DNA of 64,000 bases from contig NZ_FOCM01000001.1 of NCBI RefSeq assembly GCF_900110115.1, positions 806,001 to 870,000 of the forward strand. Reading direction: 5' to 3'. Positions within the stretch are counted from its first letter, which is position 1. Each line of letters opens with the position of its first letter. Below the pieces are notes generated by a model. The model was not told the DNA's origin and made no database searches. It saw nothing but the letters and a program-made list of their open reading frames with translations. Positions 29,686-37,552 of the stretch are shown here, one piece after another. This DNA is from Palleronia pelagia. Lineage in GTDB: Bacteria > Pseudomonadota > Alphaproteobacteria > Rhodobacterales > Rhodobacteraceae. The translations under genes were made by a program, and so were the position numbers.

Positions 29686-30402
29686 TTACTGGTTCTTCGC
29701 TTCGGCGACCCAATCGGCCAGCTTGGCGCCGGCACCGATCTGGTCGGCCACGTAGCCGATTTCGGCCTCGGACCACGCGGTCATCTGGTCGAAGTGATAG
29801 ACGCCGGCGGCGTTCATCTTCTTCTCCATGGCCGGGCCCACGCCGTTCAGCGTCTTCAGGTCATCCGCCTTGCCGTCCCGCGGTTCGGTCAGCAGGTTGC
29901 CCGGCTTCGCGGTGGCGTCGGTGTCACCCGCGTCGGTCTTGGCGGCAACCTTCTCGGCCGCCTGGCCGGTGGCCGCGCGCTTCTTCATCTCGGACTGGCC
30001 GGTGCGGTTCTGGACGTAGTCGCCCTTGTCCGCCGCGACGCCGGTGAAGCCCGCGATGCCCGCGCCGATGGCTTCCTTCACGCCGGTCTTGTCGGCGCCC
30101 GATTCAAGGATGTCGCCGATGCGCAGCAGGGTCAGCTGCTGGCGGTGGCCCTTCGTGCGCTTGCTGCCGTGCTTACGGCGGCGCTTGACGAAGTGGATGA
30201 CCTTGTCGCCCTTGATCTGTTCGATGACCTCGGCCTGGACGCCCGCACCTTCCACCAGGGGGGTGCCGACCGTGCCGCCGACCATCAGGATGTCGTTGAA
30301 CTGGACTTTTTCGCCAGCATTCGCCGCAAGCTTTTCCACGCGCAGGACGTCGCCCGACTGGACCTTGTATTGCTTGCCGCCGGTTTTCAGAACCGCGAAC
30401 AT
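29686..30402 (-). CDS. rplU: 50S ribosomal protein L21 with long C-terminal extension
   Basis: The first about 103 residues are a standard L21 (MFAVLKTGGKQYKVQSGD to KRRRKHGSKRTKGHRQQLTLLRI). The protein then continues to 238 aa. The extra part has an Ala/Lys/Asp linker and a final domain, LKTLNGVGPAMEKKMNAAGVYHFDQMTAW, that looks like a helix-hairpin-helix or H3TH module. Such tails are seen in Rhodobacteraceae L21 proteins; their role is not known to me. The ATG at 30402 gives the conserved N-terminus. Confidence 0.95.
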   Translation of the reverse strand: MFAVLKTGGKQYKVQSGDVLRVEKLAANAGEKVQFNDILMVGGTVGTPLVEGAGVQAEVIEQIKGDKVIHFVKRRRKHGSKRTKGHRQQLTLLRIGDILESGADKTGVKEAIGAGIAGFTGVAADKGDYVQNRTGQSEMKKRAATGQAAEKVAAKTDAGDTDATAKPGNLLTEPRDGKADDLKTLNGVGPAMEKKMNAAGVYHFDQMTAWSEAEIGYVADQIGAGAKLADWVAEAKNQ

Positions 30403-30589
30403 GTCGTCTTCCTTTGTCTTCCGCGTCCTGTGGCCCCGCGCCTGCGGTGTTTTCGGGGACGGCCCCGCCTCGGACAGCGCGCCCCGCGATCGGAGCGTCA
30501 TAAATATGTAAAGCCCGACACCGACTCGCGCCGGGATCAGGTCGGCGGTGTATCCAAGGGATCGGCCCGTGTGTCAAGCGCCGCGGCGC

Positions 30590-31417
30590 TCAAATATCCT
30601 GCGCCTGCATGAATTGCGCGGCCGCGCGGCCCAGGTCGGTCGAGATGTCGACGAAGACCCGGTCGAACGCCCCGAACAGTGCCGAATTCAGCGCCTGGCC
30701 GGTGTCGGTTTCCGAAAGCGAGATGTAGGCGTCGAGATCCGCGTCGCTCAGCGGCTCGTAGGCCAGCGTGAGAAAGCCATAGAGCCACTGCTCGGTATCG
30801 CCGCGGATCTCGGGCTCCTGCGCCCAGACATCCGCGATCATCTGCGACTCGCCCATGGCCTCGGGGAAGGCATCGCCGTCATCCAGCCCGCGGTAGAAGG
30901 CGAAGTTCGAATTCAGCGCCCCCGCCACGTTCATCTCCAGCAGATCGTTCGCCTCGATCAGCGTCTCGATCATGGCGATGCGCGGTGCCTCTTCGGCACG
31001 CATCCGCGCTGCGCGTTCCTCGGCCGCATCCTCGACCGTTTCGTCACGCAGCGCCTGGCGCGCCGCGACTTCCAGGTCGGTGATCGTGCGCCCCAGGTCC
31101 GAGGTGAAGAACGTGACCAGCCGCGCGGTATCGGCGTCCGACAGGCCCCGCTCCAGCCCCGAGACCAGCTGGCTCTCCATCCGCTCGGTGTCATAGATCC
31201 CTTCGACCACGCGGCGCCACGCGGCACCGCCCTGGCCGGGAAACATCTCGTCTTCCAGGTCGGCGCCGTATTCCACGCCCTCGTCCTGCATCACCGCGAT
31301 GATGTCGCCCAGGCGCATGGCGTCGAACAGGATCTGCGCCCCCTCCTCGTCCTGCGCGAGCGCCGGGATCGGGGCGGCACAAAGTGTCATCAGCGGCAGC
31401 GCGAGGCGGAGAGTCAT
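30590..31417 (-). CDS. DUF2059-type exported protein
   Basis: The 275-aa protein has a signal peptide (about residues 1-21, ending ALA). The mature part is helical and acidic, with two copies of a pattern that resembles DUF2059: LSDADTARLVTFFTSDLGRTITDLE and LSDADLDAYISLSETDTGQALN. The function of DUF2059 is unknown. The gene stands alone on the minus strand, about 150 bp from the tRNA gene, and is the last chromosomal gene before the island. Confidence 0.78.
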   Translation of the reverse strand: MTLRLALPLMTLCAAPIPALAQDEEGAQILFDAMRLGDIIAVMQDEGVEYGADLEDEMFPGQGGAAWRRVVEGIYDTERMESQLVSGLERGLSDADTARLVTFFTSDLGRTITDLEVAARQALRDETVEDAAEERAARMRAEEAPRIAMIETLIEANDLLEMNVAGALNSNFAFYRGLDDGDAFPEAMGESQMIADVWAQEPEIRGDTEQWLYGFLTLAYEPLSDADLDAYISLSETDTGQALNSALFGAFDRVFVDISTDLGRAAAQFMQAQDI

Positions 31418-31545
31418 GGCAAGGTCCAGTCGAGGAAGAGGAACGGCGGGGCTCTCAAGAAGATATGCGCCCCGCCCCGCCCCGCAAGGTCAAACCGATT
31501 TCACAGCGCCCCGCGAAAACCGCTTGCACCCCGTGCGCTGCCGTC

Positions 31546-33201
31546 CTAAATGCCGCGCAGACCCCCGCGGAGAGGTGCCGGAGTGGTCGAACGGGGCGGT
31601 CTCGAAAACCGTTGACCCTTCACGGGGTCCCAGGGTTCGAATCCCTGTCTCTCCGCCATACTACAATCACCCCCGATTTTACCCCCTAACGCTTTGAACG
31701 GTAATGATAATTCCGGGGTTCGAAACCCCTGATTCCGCGAGTACGCCAACCTGTCCGAAAACGTCAGTCTGAGGGCGAGTCGCTGTAACTCAAACCGCCC
31801 GCTTTCCCATACTTTACAGGGGCTTAAGAGAAACGCGCTGGCGAGTTCGAACATTTGTCCGAAGGGGCGTGCAGGACGGCCTGACAAGTCCGCTTTTTCC
31901 GCCAGAACAAGCTTTTCCTGCTCCAGAGAACCGATCTTCTTCTCATAAGCCTGAATGACGGTCTTTGTCTCGGCGTCAATCAGACGTGTGAGCAGCGCTT
32001 CCACCTGCTTGTCGAGGTCCTGGATTTTGGCAGCGTAGAGCGCCGCATGTTCCTTGGCGCGGACGAGACGTGCGTCCCAGATGTCGGCAAACATTGCCCT
32101 GGCTGCGGAGACCTTCGCGGCTGAGGGGAGGACATCACTGAGGAGGTCTGTAAACTCGCCCTCAATCTCATCGCGGCGGATCGACTTGCGGTAGGAGCAG
32201 CAGCCCTTGTGGAAACACATATAATATGGATGCTTCTTGCCTGTCTTGCTCTTTGACCAGCAGGAGGTCAGCGGACGCTCGCAGTCCCCGCACAACACAA
32301 AGCCGCGCAGCGGGAAGTCTTCGTTGATGTCAGCGCGAGCGGCAATGCGCGCGCCTTCTTTGATACGCTCCTGAATGCGGGTGTAGGTCTCGAAGGTGAT
32401 CAGCTCTTCGTGCTTCGCCTTCATCATGCGGATGCCCCAGGCAGGCACTTCTATATACCCAGCGTAGTGCGGACGGGTAAGCAGACGGATGACCTCTTCA
32501 TAGCGGACGAAGCCATTTGGAAAGCGGCTGGCAAAGGCAGGCTCCGATTCGAGATAGGTTTTTACCTCAGACTGCGAGGCAAAGCGCCCGTGTGCAAAAC
32601 CGTCCAGCGCTTCGGCAATGATCGTGGCAAGAGGCTCGTCGCGGACCAGCAACTTGCCGTGTCCGGCCACACGCTCATAACGAAAGCCCGGAGGCGCAGG
32701 AAAACACCAGTACCCGTTCATGGTGCGGGCGCGCATGCGGTTGGTCGTCTGCTCACGGTTTTTCTGGCGCTGATGCTGCGAGACGGAGGCGAGCAGGTTT
32801 TCGATCAGGACGGAGTCGGAATCTTCGCCGAAGGTGATCGATGGGCTTTCGAGCTTGCCGCCGATATCTTTTAGGGTGCGGCGCAACGTCCAGTGACTTT
32901 CAATATCACGGGCAAAGCGGCTGATGTCATCGATAATCACGACAATGCCTTCGGATCGCTGCGCTTTGATAAAGGCAATCAGCTCATTGAAGGATGGACG
33001 GTCCATGAGACCGCCGGAAACGCCTTTTTCATGAAAGGTGCGAATGACGGAATAGCCTTTGCGCTCCGCATATTCACGGCAACGCGTGGCCTGCGAGTCG
33101 AGGCCGTGCCCTTCTTCTACCTGTCTGGCAGAAGATACACGGCAGTAAATAACGGCCTGCTTGGTATCGGAATCGAGTAGTGAAGATAATTCTGCGCTCA
33201 T
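31546..33201 (-). CDS. Large serine recombinase (integrase of the island)
   Basis: The 551-aa site-specific recombinase has an N-terminal resolvase domain (IYCRVSSARQ with nucleophile Ser23, SQATRCREYAERKGY, IIDDISRFARD). A recombinase domain follows (about residues 165-280), then a zinc ribbon (LCGDCERPLTSC to MCFHKGCC), a coiled coil (LYAAKIQDLDKQVEALLTRL) and the C-terminal stretch RNQGFRTPELSLPF. The last about 35 codons (from MAERQGFEPW) are antisense translation of the tRNA-Ser gene, and the stop lies 23 bp beyond the tRNA 5' end. The native C-terminus in an excised element would therefore differ. It overlaps the next upstream gene by 4 bp. Confidence 0.93.
   Translation of the reverse strand: MSAELSSLLDSDTKQAVIYCRVSSARQVEEGHGLDSQATRCREYAERKGYSVIRTFHEKGVSGGLMDRPSFNELIAFIKAQRSEGIVVIIDDISRFARDIESHWTLRRTLKDIGGKLESPSITFGEDSDSVLIENLLASVSQHQRQKNREQTTNRMRARTMNGYWCFPAPPGFRYERVAGHGKLLVRDEPLATIIAEALDGFAHGRFASQSEVKTYLESEPAFASRFPNGFVRYEEVIRLLTRPHYAGYIEVPAWGIRMMKAKHEELITFETYTRIQERIKEGARIAARADINEDFPLRGFVLCGDCERPLTSCWSKSKTGKKHPYYMCFHKGCCSYRKSIRRDEIEGEFTDLLSDVLPSAAKVSAARAMFADIWDARLVRAKEHAALYAAKIQDLDKQVEALLTRLIDAETKTVIQAYEKKIGSLEQEKLVLAEKADLSGRPARPFGQMFELASAFLLSPCKVWESGRFELQRLALRLTFSDRLAYSRNQGFRTPELSLPFKALGGKIGGDCSMAERQGFEPWDPVKGQRFSRPPRSTTPAPLRGGLRGI
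31569..31658 (+). tRNA. tRNA-Ser (CGA anticodon)
   Basis: A 90-nt class II tRNA. The acceptor strand GGAGAG pairs with CTCTCC, discriminator G and encoded CCA end at 31658. The D-arm region contains GCCGGAGTGGTCGAA, the anticodon loop is CTCGAAA (anticodon CGA), a long variable arm follows, and the T arm holds GGTTCGAATCC. The 3' end is the boundary of the accessory island, whose serine recombinase gene reads antisense into it. Confidence 0.96.
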
Positions 33202-33506
33202 CGTGGCTCCTTCTTGTTCTGGTTTTTGGAGGATGCCACTGTTTCAGGCGCTGTATCTTCAAGGCAGATGTAGTTTAGCACATCGTCCATACCGATGTCG
33301 CTGCCCGCATGGAACTTATCCCCATCTCGGACGCTGAAGCCCAGATCAGCGAAGGCAACCATGATCTGCCACAGCGCGCCAAGGAACTGCTTCGCCTGTT
33401 CGTCGCTCATCTCCTCATTCTCAAGATACTCGCCGTAGCGTTCCAAGAGCGTATCGCCGTCCACTGTGCTTGTGTTCAGGCCATTTGATTTTCCTCTATC
33501 TTCCAT
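33198..33506 (-). CDS. Small acidic protein coupled to the recombinase, 102 aa
   Basis: Unrecognised family. The protein is acidic in the first half (LLERYGEYLENEEMSDEQAKQFLGALWQIMVAF) with a likely helical pair, and ends in a short Lys/Arg/Asn tail. The stop overlaps the recombinase start (ATGA), and a GAAAGGAG site precedes the ATG. The coupling suggests an accessory role for the recombinase, for example directionality control or regulation; this is inference from position only. Confidence 0.7.
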   Translation of the reverse strand: MEDRGKSNGLNTSTVDGDTLLERYGEYLENEEMSDEQAKQFLGALWQIMVAFADLGFSVRDGDKFHAGSDIGMDDVLNYICLEDTAPETVASSKNQNKKEPR

Positions 33507-33567
33507 ATTGCGCTCCTTTCTTTTTGTGCTGCTTTGTTATATATTCAAATAACTCCTAGGTAGAAAT

Positions 33568-33611
33568 GTGCGGGCGCTGGCTTTCCCGAATAAATGCAAC
33601 AGTGCCCGCAC
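33568..33611. repeat. Hairpin element 1 (12/12 arms)
   Basis: Arms GTGCGGGCGCTG (33568-33579) and CAGTGCCCGCAC (33600-33611) pair except for one G.T wobble; the loop is about 20 nt. The plus-strand tail is TTTCTAATTT. It is related in sequence and shape to element 2, 155 bp downstream. Confidence 0.75.
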
Positions 33612-33722
33612 TTTCTAATTTCTGTCTTTAATTGTGCCTCTGTTCATTTAATGAATCCTCTTTTGGTGTTTCCGTGCTATATTGTCTCTTAGTAGTCATA
33701 TCAGACTCGGTTTTTATCGACT

Positions 33723-33764
33723 TGCGCGGGCGCTGACTTCCTTAACAAAAAAAGCGTTCGCGCA
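33723..33764. repeat. Hairpin element 2 (12/12 arms)
   Basis: Arms TGCGCGGGCGCT (33723-33734) and AGCGTTCGCGCA (33753-33764) pair throughout if two G.T wobbles are allowed; the plus-strand tail is TTTTATTTT. Its base changes relative to element 1 mostly keep the stem paired. Confidence 0.75.
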
Positions 33765-33864
33765 TTTTATTTTCCCTTGATGACACTTCCATTTTTTTCG
33801 CATTCCTTTCTTGCATCAGCACGGGGGCGGCTCCACAAAAGCCAGGCACCCGTGCCTTTCTGAA

Positions 33865-34224
33865 TTACCTATCCGGTGAGGGACCTTCGCGTCCGGCAAA
33901 GCGGTCAGCCGACGCCTTTCTTGGGCGATGCGGACGTTCACTCCTCTCAGGCGTGTCGCGCTCGCTATTGCGCTCAAGTGCGTGTTCACGGCGCAGATCA
34001 CGGATCAGGCCGTGAGACTCACGGGCAAGTTCAGCCACGCGCAGAAGTTCTGAGGCCGAGAATGAACTCGTTTCCTGAAGGTGCCCATCCTTGTCTTCAT
34101 AAACCTTGGCGAGCGTGACCGTGTGATAGGGGCCGTTATCGCTTTGGTTCTCCCAGAGGGTCGCTTTGAGGCGACCGTCGCGCAGGGTCTCCAGTGGTTG
34201 ATTAGGCGTGTTTGATCGTTCCAT
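33865..34224 (-). CDS. Mobile-element protein of unknown function, 119 aa
   Basis: I recognise the pattern as one common in integrative elements but with no assigned function. It has an N-terminal beta-rich region (RLKATLWENQSDNGPYHTVTLAKVYEDKDG), then SFSASELLRVAELARESHGLI, then a charged, Arg/Pro-rich disordered tail. The W-x-N, T-x-x-x-x-Y and SF-x-x-x-x-LL-x-x-A-x-L signature is typical. It is on the same strand as the recombinase module, separated by the hairpin-bearing gap. Confidence 0.75.
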   Translation of the reverse strand: MERSNTPNQPLETLRDGRLKATLWENQSDNGPYHTVTLAKVYEDKDGHLQETSSFSASELLRVAELARESHGLIRDLRREHALERNSERDTPERSERPHRPRKASADRFAGREGPSPDR

Positions 34225-34334
34225 GAAGTTGCTCCTTTCTCATGGTTGGGGGTTCAGTTTTCTGGGATGTCGTTTGCTCTGTTGCGTCTCTGGGCAACGC
34301 GCGTGCCATCGCAAGAGAACAAAGAGTGAACATA

Positions 34335-34700
34335 TCATATTGACGACCTCCGTTTCAACGTAAAAATGTTGCAGAACAGCATATTAGCGCCGCCTGATAT
34401 GCGCTCTGGCAGGGTGTGATTGCTTTCGCTCAACTTTTCGCCGCACGAACCAGTCCTCTTCGAACAGCTTGCGATTAGGTGCGGCGAAATCCGGCCTCGG
34501 ATCAGGCAGGACATGAGCCAGCACTTTCGGCTTTCGCCCTGTTTCGCCGCTCTGCCTGTCCTGAAACCGCTCCGGTAGGACCGCAGAGCTTTGCGGCTGC
34601 GCACACGGCGACGATCAGCCCCGAGATGCAGGCGACAGGTGCAGCGCCCGCGCTTGTCCGGCAGGCACAGCGGACACAGGATGCGACGGTAGGCCGACAT
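34335..34700 (-). CDS. Possible cysteine-rich small protein, 121 aa
   Basis: The frame starts at an ATG whose A is the last base of the upstream stop (TGATG). It encodes MSAYRRILCPLCLPDKRGRC, then TC, which has two CxxC-like pairs that could bind zinc. The rest is basic and low in recognisable structure, and the end (NIFTLKRRSSI) looks noncoding-like. A competing plus-strand frame (34479-34727) looks weaker. The overlap with the 45-aa gene supports real translation of at least the N-terminal part. Confidence 0.35.
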   Translation of the reverse strand: MSAYRRILCPLCLPDKRGRCTCRLHLGADRRRVRSRKALRSYRSGFRTGRAAKQGESRKCWLMSCLIRGRISPHLIASCSKRTGSCGEKLSESNHTLPERISGGANMLFCNIFTLKRRSSI

Positions 34701-34837
34701 CACTTGCCGCACGCGCCGAACTTGTAGCCGCTCGTGAAGTCCTGGCGGCTCTGGTAGCTCAGGCCGCTGGTGCCGGGCATCGGCTTGCCGCTCTGCGCCA
34801 TCTTCATTCCGGCATTGAAGGTCGAGGTCTTGGACAT
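34700..34837 (-). CDS. Small protein, 45 aa
   Basis: Starts MSKTSTFNAGMKMAQSGKPM and ends YKFGACGK. It is preceded by GAGGAG at 6-7 bp from the ATG. No membrane segment is visible; the composition is Gly/Ser/Lys-rich. Codon use looks coding throughout. The stop overlaps the start of the next minus-strand frame. It is divergent from the 348-aa gene, with 47 bp between starts, so the two promoters must overlap. Function unknown. Confidence 0.55.
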   Translation of the reverse strand: MSKTSTFNAGMKMAQSGKPMPGTSGLSYQSRQDFTSGYKFGACGK

Positions 34838-34884
34838 GGTGTTCTCCTCTTGGTTGCTCCGCCCCGCGAGGTTAGAAACGAGGC

Positions 34885-35931
34885 ATGTCTGAGAAAAACA
34901 CGCTCGATTTCGGGAAGCATGTCAGGACTTCTAACTTGTCGCGCGGACGCATGATGCCTAAAGCGCCGAGGCTTGAATTTCCTAGAACCTTTTCCCCCGA
35001 ATGGAAAAGTGTCTGCCTTGAGATTCTGGAAGACTACAGGGCGTCGAAAGCGACATCACTCGGCAAGAGTGTCTATGGCTGGCAGGCGGTGCGGGACGAC
35101 ATTATGCGCGCTTATGATGATCACGGCGCGCGTACCAAGTCCATCGGCAGGCGTGATGATCTCTTGAGTGTCGGCGACATGAACTCCTATGCAAGGTCAG
35201 GCAGTCTGGGGCCGGAAAAGTTTGGCTACGTTGAAAGCTTTATCAAGGAGATGGCACCAAGCCGCGATTTGTCGGCATCAATCATCAAGATAAAGCAGCG
35301 TGCTGATGCACAAAAACTGGCATCGTTTCAGGACATATATCAACGCCAGCATATTGACCCTCAATTCGTTAACGGATTTGCAGGCCTCTTGGGTCAATAT
35401 ATTTACAGTGAGCCCTTGCCGCACCCCTTTGCTTATCGGCAAATCTTTGCCCGGATAGACTTCATTTATCTGAACTGTCTGAAGCTCACATGGGCTTATT
35501 CAAAGAAGCTGTGCGATGAAGGAGATTTCCGCTCTACTGATCTGGTATTTCTAGACGGCTTCCTGATACCTCTGCCTGATCCGAAGGGACGCTATAATAG
35601 CGGGGTTCCGGGAATAAACGTTGACGGGTTTGATTGCCTGCTGAAGCTCTTCCGACCGCAATTAGGAGACGCACGAGAAGAGGGACACATTGATGCGAAG
35701 CTACGCTGCTTTATCTCAAGGCCAAACAAAAATAGCAATACCAGACTTGATATTCATGTCGCAGCGTCTCATCAGCCAATGACGCCCTCTGGAGTAAATC
35801 TCGGTTTGCCTCATCGGATGATACATATCACTAACAGCAACACAGGAACTTTTGAACTGAACTGCGATCAAAATCGTAATGATAAAATTGCGAATATTTT
35901 TGATAATTGGTATAAGGGATATGTATTTTAA
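34885..35931 (+). CDS. Hypothetical island protein, 348 aa
   Basis: I do not recognise a family. The N-terminal part (about residues 25-120) looks like a separate helical module: FSPEWKSVCLEILEDYRASKATSLGKSVYGW to DLLSVGDMNSYARSGSLG, perhaps a DNA-binding-like fold. The C-terminal part has mixed strands and ends with a short aromatic tail, WYKGYVF. No signal peptide or membrane segment is visible. A GAAACGAGG site precedes the ATG. The gene is AT-richer than the flanking chromosome. The ankyrin gene follows 18 bp later and is probably co-transcribed. Confidence 0.75.
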   Translation: MSEKNTLDFGKHVRTSNLSRGRMMPKAPRLEFPRTFSPEWKSVCLEILEDYRASKATSLGKSVYGWQAVRDDIMRAYDDHGARTKSIGRRDDLLSVGDMNSYARSGSLGPEKFGYVESFIKEMAPSRDLSASIIKIKQRADAQKLASFQDIYQRQHIDPQFVNGFAGLLGQYIYSEPLPHPFAYRQIFARIDFIYLNCLKLTWAYSKKLCDEGDFRSTDLVFLDGFLIPLPDPKGRYNSGVPGINVDGFDCLLKLFRPQLGDAREEGHIDAKLRCFISRPNKNSNTRLDIHVAASHQPMTPSGVNLGLPHRMIHITNSNTGTFELNCDQNRNDKIANIFDNWYKGYVF

Positions 35932-35949
35932 TAAGTAATGGATTAAGCA

Positions 35950-36312
35950 ATGAGCACAGAAGACGCGAAGCCCGATATTTTCTCAGCCGCGCATAATAAC
36001 GATGTCGAGCATTTGCGCCGCGCCCTTGCGGATGGACAGTTGCTTTCGGAGCAAAGGGTAAATATGGATTTGTCAACGCCTGTGCATATTGCAGCAGCGA
36101 GACATAGTAACGATTTCCTGCGCGAAGCCTCGCAACATGAAAGCTTTGATCCTTTAATTCGCAACGCCAGTGGTCATGCTCCAATAGATCATGCAGTGGC
36201 CAGCGGCAATACTGAGGGGCAAGAGCTTTTAGAAGGATATGATAAAGAATTGCCCGCAGGTTGTGAGCGTTCCGGCAGCCCCATCCTTCCGCTACAAGAA
36301 TTCGATATCTAA
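35950..36312 (+). CDS. Ankyrin-repeat protein, 120 aa
   Basis: Three ankyrin-like units are visible: PDIFSAAHNNDVEHLRRALADG, then STPVHIAAARHSNDFLREA, then SFDPLIRNASGHAPIDHAVASGNTEG. There is no signal peptide, so a cytoplasmic protein-binding role is likely. It follows the 348-aa gene closely on the same strand and may bind that product; this is inference. The C-terminus is a short acidic tail. Confidence 0.78.
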   Translation: MSTEDAKPDIFSAAHNNDVEHLRRALADGQLLSEQRVNMDLSTPVHIAAARHSNDFLREASQHESFDPLIRNASGHAPIDHAVASGNTEGQELLEGYDKELPAGCERSGSPILPLQEFDI

Positions 36313-36391
36313 GGCGATTTAAAGGTCAATCTGTACGAGGCACTGAAAGTACGTGCACTCCATCCCAACAAAACAATAGAAAGACAATCGC

Positions 36392-36778
36392 TTGGAAATC
36401 AACAAACGCATTTTACTAATTGAAGACGACAACAACGAAGCCACGTTGCTGACCTCTTATATTATGAACAGGCAGCAGAAGATCGATGTCAAACGGGTCA
36501 GCGATCTTGCGGGTGCCCACGAAGCCTCCAAACGCACAAGCTTTGATCTTGTTCTGCTTGATCTTAATCTTCCCGACGGCTTTGGCCCTAACTCGATTGA
36601 TGAACTGAAAAGGCTCGGCGTGAAGTCTCCGGTGATTGTGATAACGAGCATGCTGGCACAACTCACAGCACAGGTCAGTCTTGATAAGGGAGCGATTTCC
36701 GCCTTTTCCAAACGCCAGCTTTATGACGGCGCTGCCGATCACATTATCTTTGACGACTTTGCCGTGGATATTTCTTAA
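36392..36778 (+). CDS. Stand-alone response-regulator receiver domain, 128 aa
   Basis: A receiver domain without an output domain. Acidic pocket Glu11-Asp12-Asp13 (LLIEDDNNE), phospho-acceptor Asp57 in DLVLLDLNLPDG, Thr85 in VIVITSM and Lys107 in AFSKRQL are all present. Translation appears to start at TTG (36392). No histidine kinase is nearby, so it may be driven by a chromosomal kinase. The end overlaps the convergent tyrosine recombinase stop by 4 bp. Confidence 0.85.
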   Translation: MEINKRILLIEDDNNEATLLTSYIMNRQQKIDVKRVSDLAGAHEASKRTSFDLVLLDLNLPDGFGPNSIDELKRLGVKSPVIVITSMLAQLTAQVSLDKGAISAFSKRQLYDGAADHIIFDDFAVDIS

Positions 36779-37401
36779 AGCTCCACCTGCATGAACAGAC
36801 TGGCGACCTCATCGGACTGGATGCAAAGATATTCCAGCGTCTGCTGCTGCCGCGCATGTCCGTAGGCTTCCATGAGCAGCGGCAGAACGAGATGCGGCGG
36901 CGTCTTCGTGTTCCCGCGTAGCTGATGATAGCCCCATGTCTTGCGCAATGTGTGGGAGCCGTAGTTGCCTTTCAGACCCGCTTCGGCACACCAGCCTTTG
37001 ACCATGTTGATGAAGGGTGAGACGCTGAGGCTCTTGCGGGTTCGCTGCGACCAGAAGAGGGGTGCGCCTTCTTCCGTCTTCGGATGATGTCCCAGCCAGG
37101 TCTGGATGGCTTGGACAGCAACGCCGTTCAGCGTAATCGTGCGGTAGCGCCCGTTCTTGCTCTGCTTGAGAGACAGCACGTCTCCGGCGCGCAGATGGGC
37201 GACCTGACCGACGCGGATCGAAAGCAGTTCATTGGCGCGGTAGGCCGTGTTGATGCCAAGCGTGAACAGGCACAGGTCACGCGGACGGCATGATAATTTT
37301 TTCTTGATCTCCGCAATCGCCGCGAGGTCGCGGATCGGCTCCACCTTCGTGGTCGAGCCTGATTTCGGGTGGTTGGAATTGCGGAGTCTTTCCAGTGACA
37401 T
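36775..37401 (-). CDS. Small tyrosine recombinase, catalytic domain only
   Basis: The 208-aa protein has all tyrosine-recombinase residues: Arg55 (NTAYRANEL), Lys82 (KQSKNGRYR), His150-x-x-Arg153 (SHTLRKTWGY), His182 (YGHARQQQ) and nucleophile Tyr191 (LEYL). No N-terminal core-binding domain is present. That size and make-up match FimB/FimE-type DNA invertases better than phage integrases, but a truncated integrase is also possible. The Met at 37401 is chosen; the frame stays open to 37458. A palindromic site lies 30 bp upstream. Confidence 0.85.
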   Translation of the reverse strand: MSLERLRNSNHPKSGSTTKVEPIRDLAAIAEIKKKLSCRPRDLCLFTLGINTAYRANELLSIRVGQVAHLRAGDVLSLKQSKNGRYRTITLNGVAVQAIQTWLGHHPKTEEGAPLFWSQRTRKSLSVSPFINMVKGWCAEAGLKGNYGSHTLRKTWGYHQLRGNTKTPPHLVLPLLMEAYGHARQQQTLEYLCIQSDEVASLFMQVEL

Positions 37402-37430
37402 AGACCAGCACAAACACCCCCGTGCCCGAC

Positions 37431-37458
37431 ATGTCAACTTATATCCAGAAGTTGACAT
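37431..37458. repeat. Palindromic site IR1 (10-bp arms, 8-bp spacer)
   Basis: Arms ATGTCAACTT and AAGTTGACAT are perfectly inverted around spacer ATATCCAG. It lies upstream of the tyrosine recombinase start. Its inner 22 bp recur in inverted orientation in IR2 with a single mismatch. It could be a recombinase crossover site or an operator. Confidence 0.85.
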
Positions 37459-37552
37459 ACGGGAGTATTCAATGCCGCGTCAACCTCTTAGAGGTATTGG
37501 CGAGCTACAAAACTAGGCAACAAGTCGCTGTGGCTCGGGCCTTCAGCGATCA

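Larger units (their letters stand above)
33507..33864. other. AT-rich noncoding gap with paired hairpins
   Basis: No credible gene is seen in this 358-bp stretch. It is markedly AT-rich and contains two separate long-arm inverted repeats (33568-33611 and 33723-33764), listed individually. Confidence 0.7.

Noticed and set aside
31711-31742. A second T-arm-like sequence (GGGGTTCGAAACCCC) just inside the island, suggesting a duplicated tRNA end.
   Set aside because: It lies within the recombinase coding frame and encodes the RNQGFRTPEL stretch, which I recall as a conserved C-terminal motif of large serine recombinases; no acceptor stem matches tRNA-Ser.
33507-33864. CRISPR-like repeat array from the paired hairpins.
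   Set aside because: Only two copies with diverged sequence and 155-bp spacing; no spacers or cas genes.
34479-34727. A plus-strand 82-aa frame in the gap before the 348-aa gene.
   Set aside because: No ribosome site, and the opposite strand has better-supported small frames.
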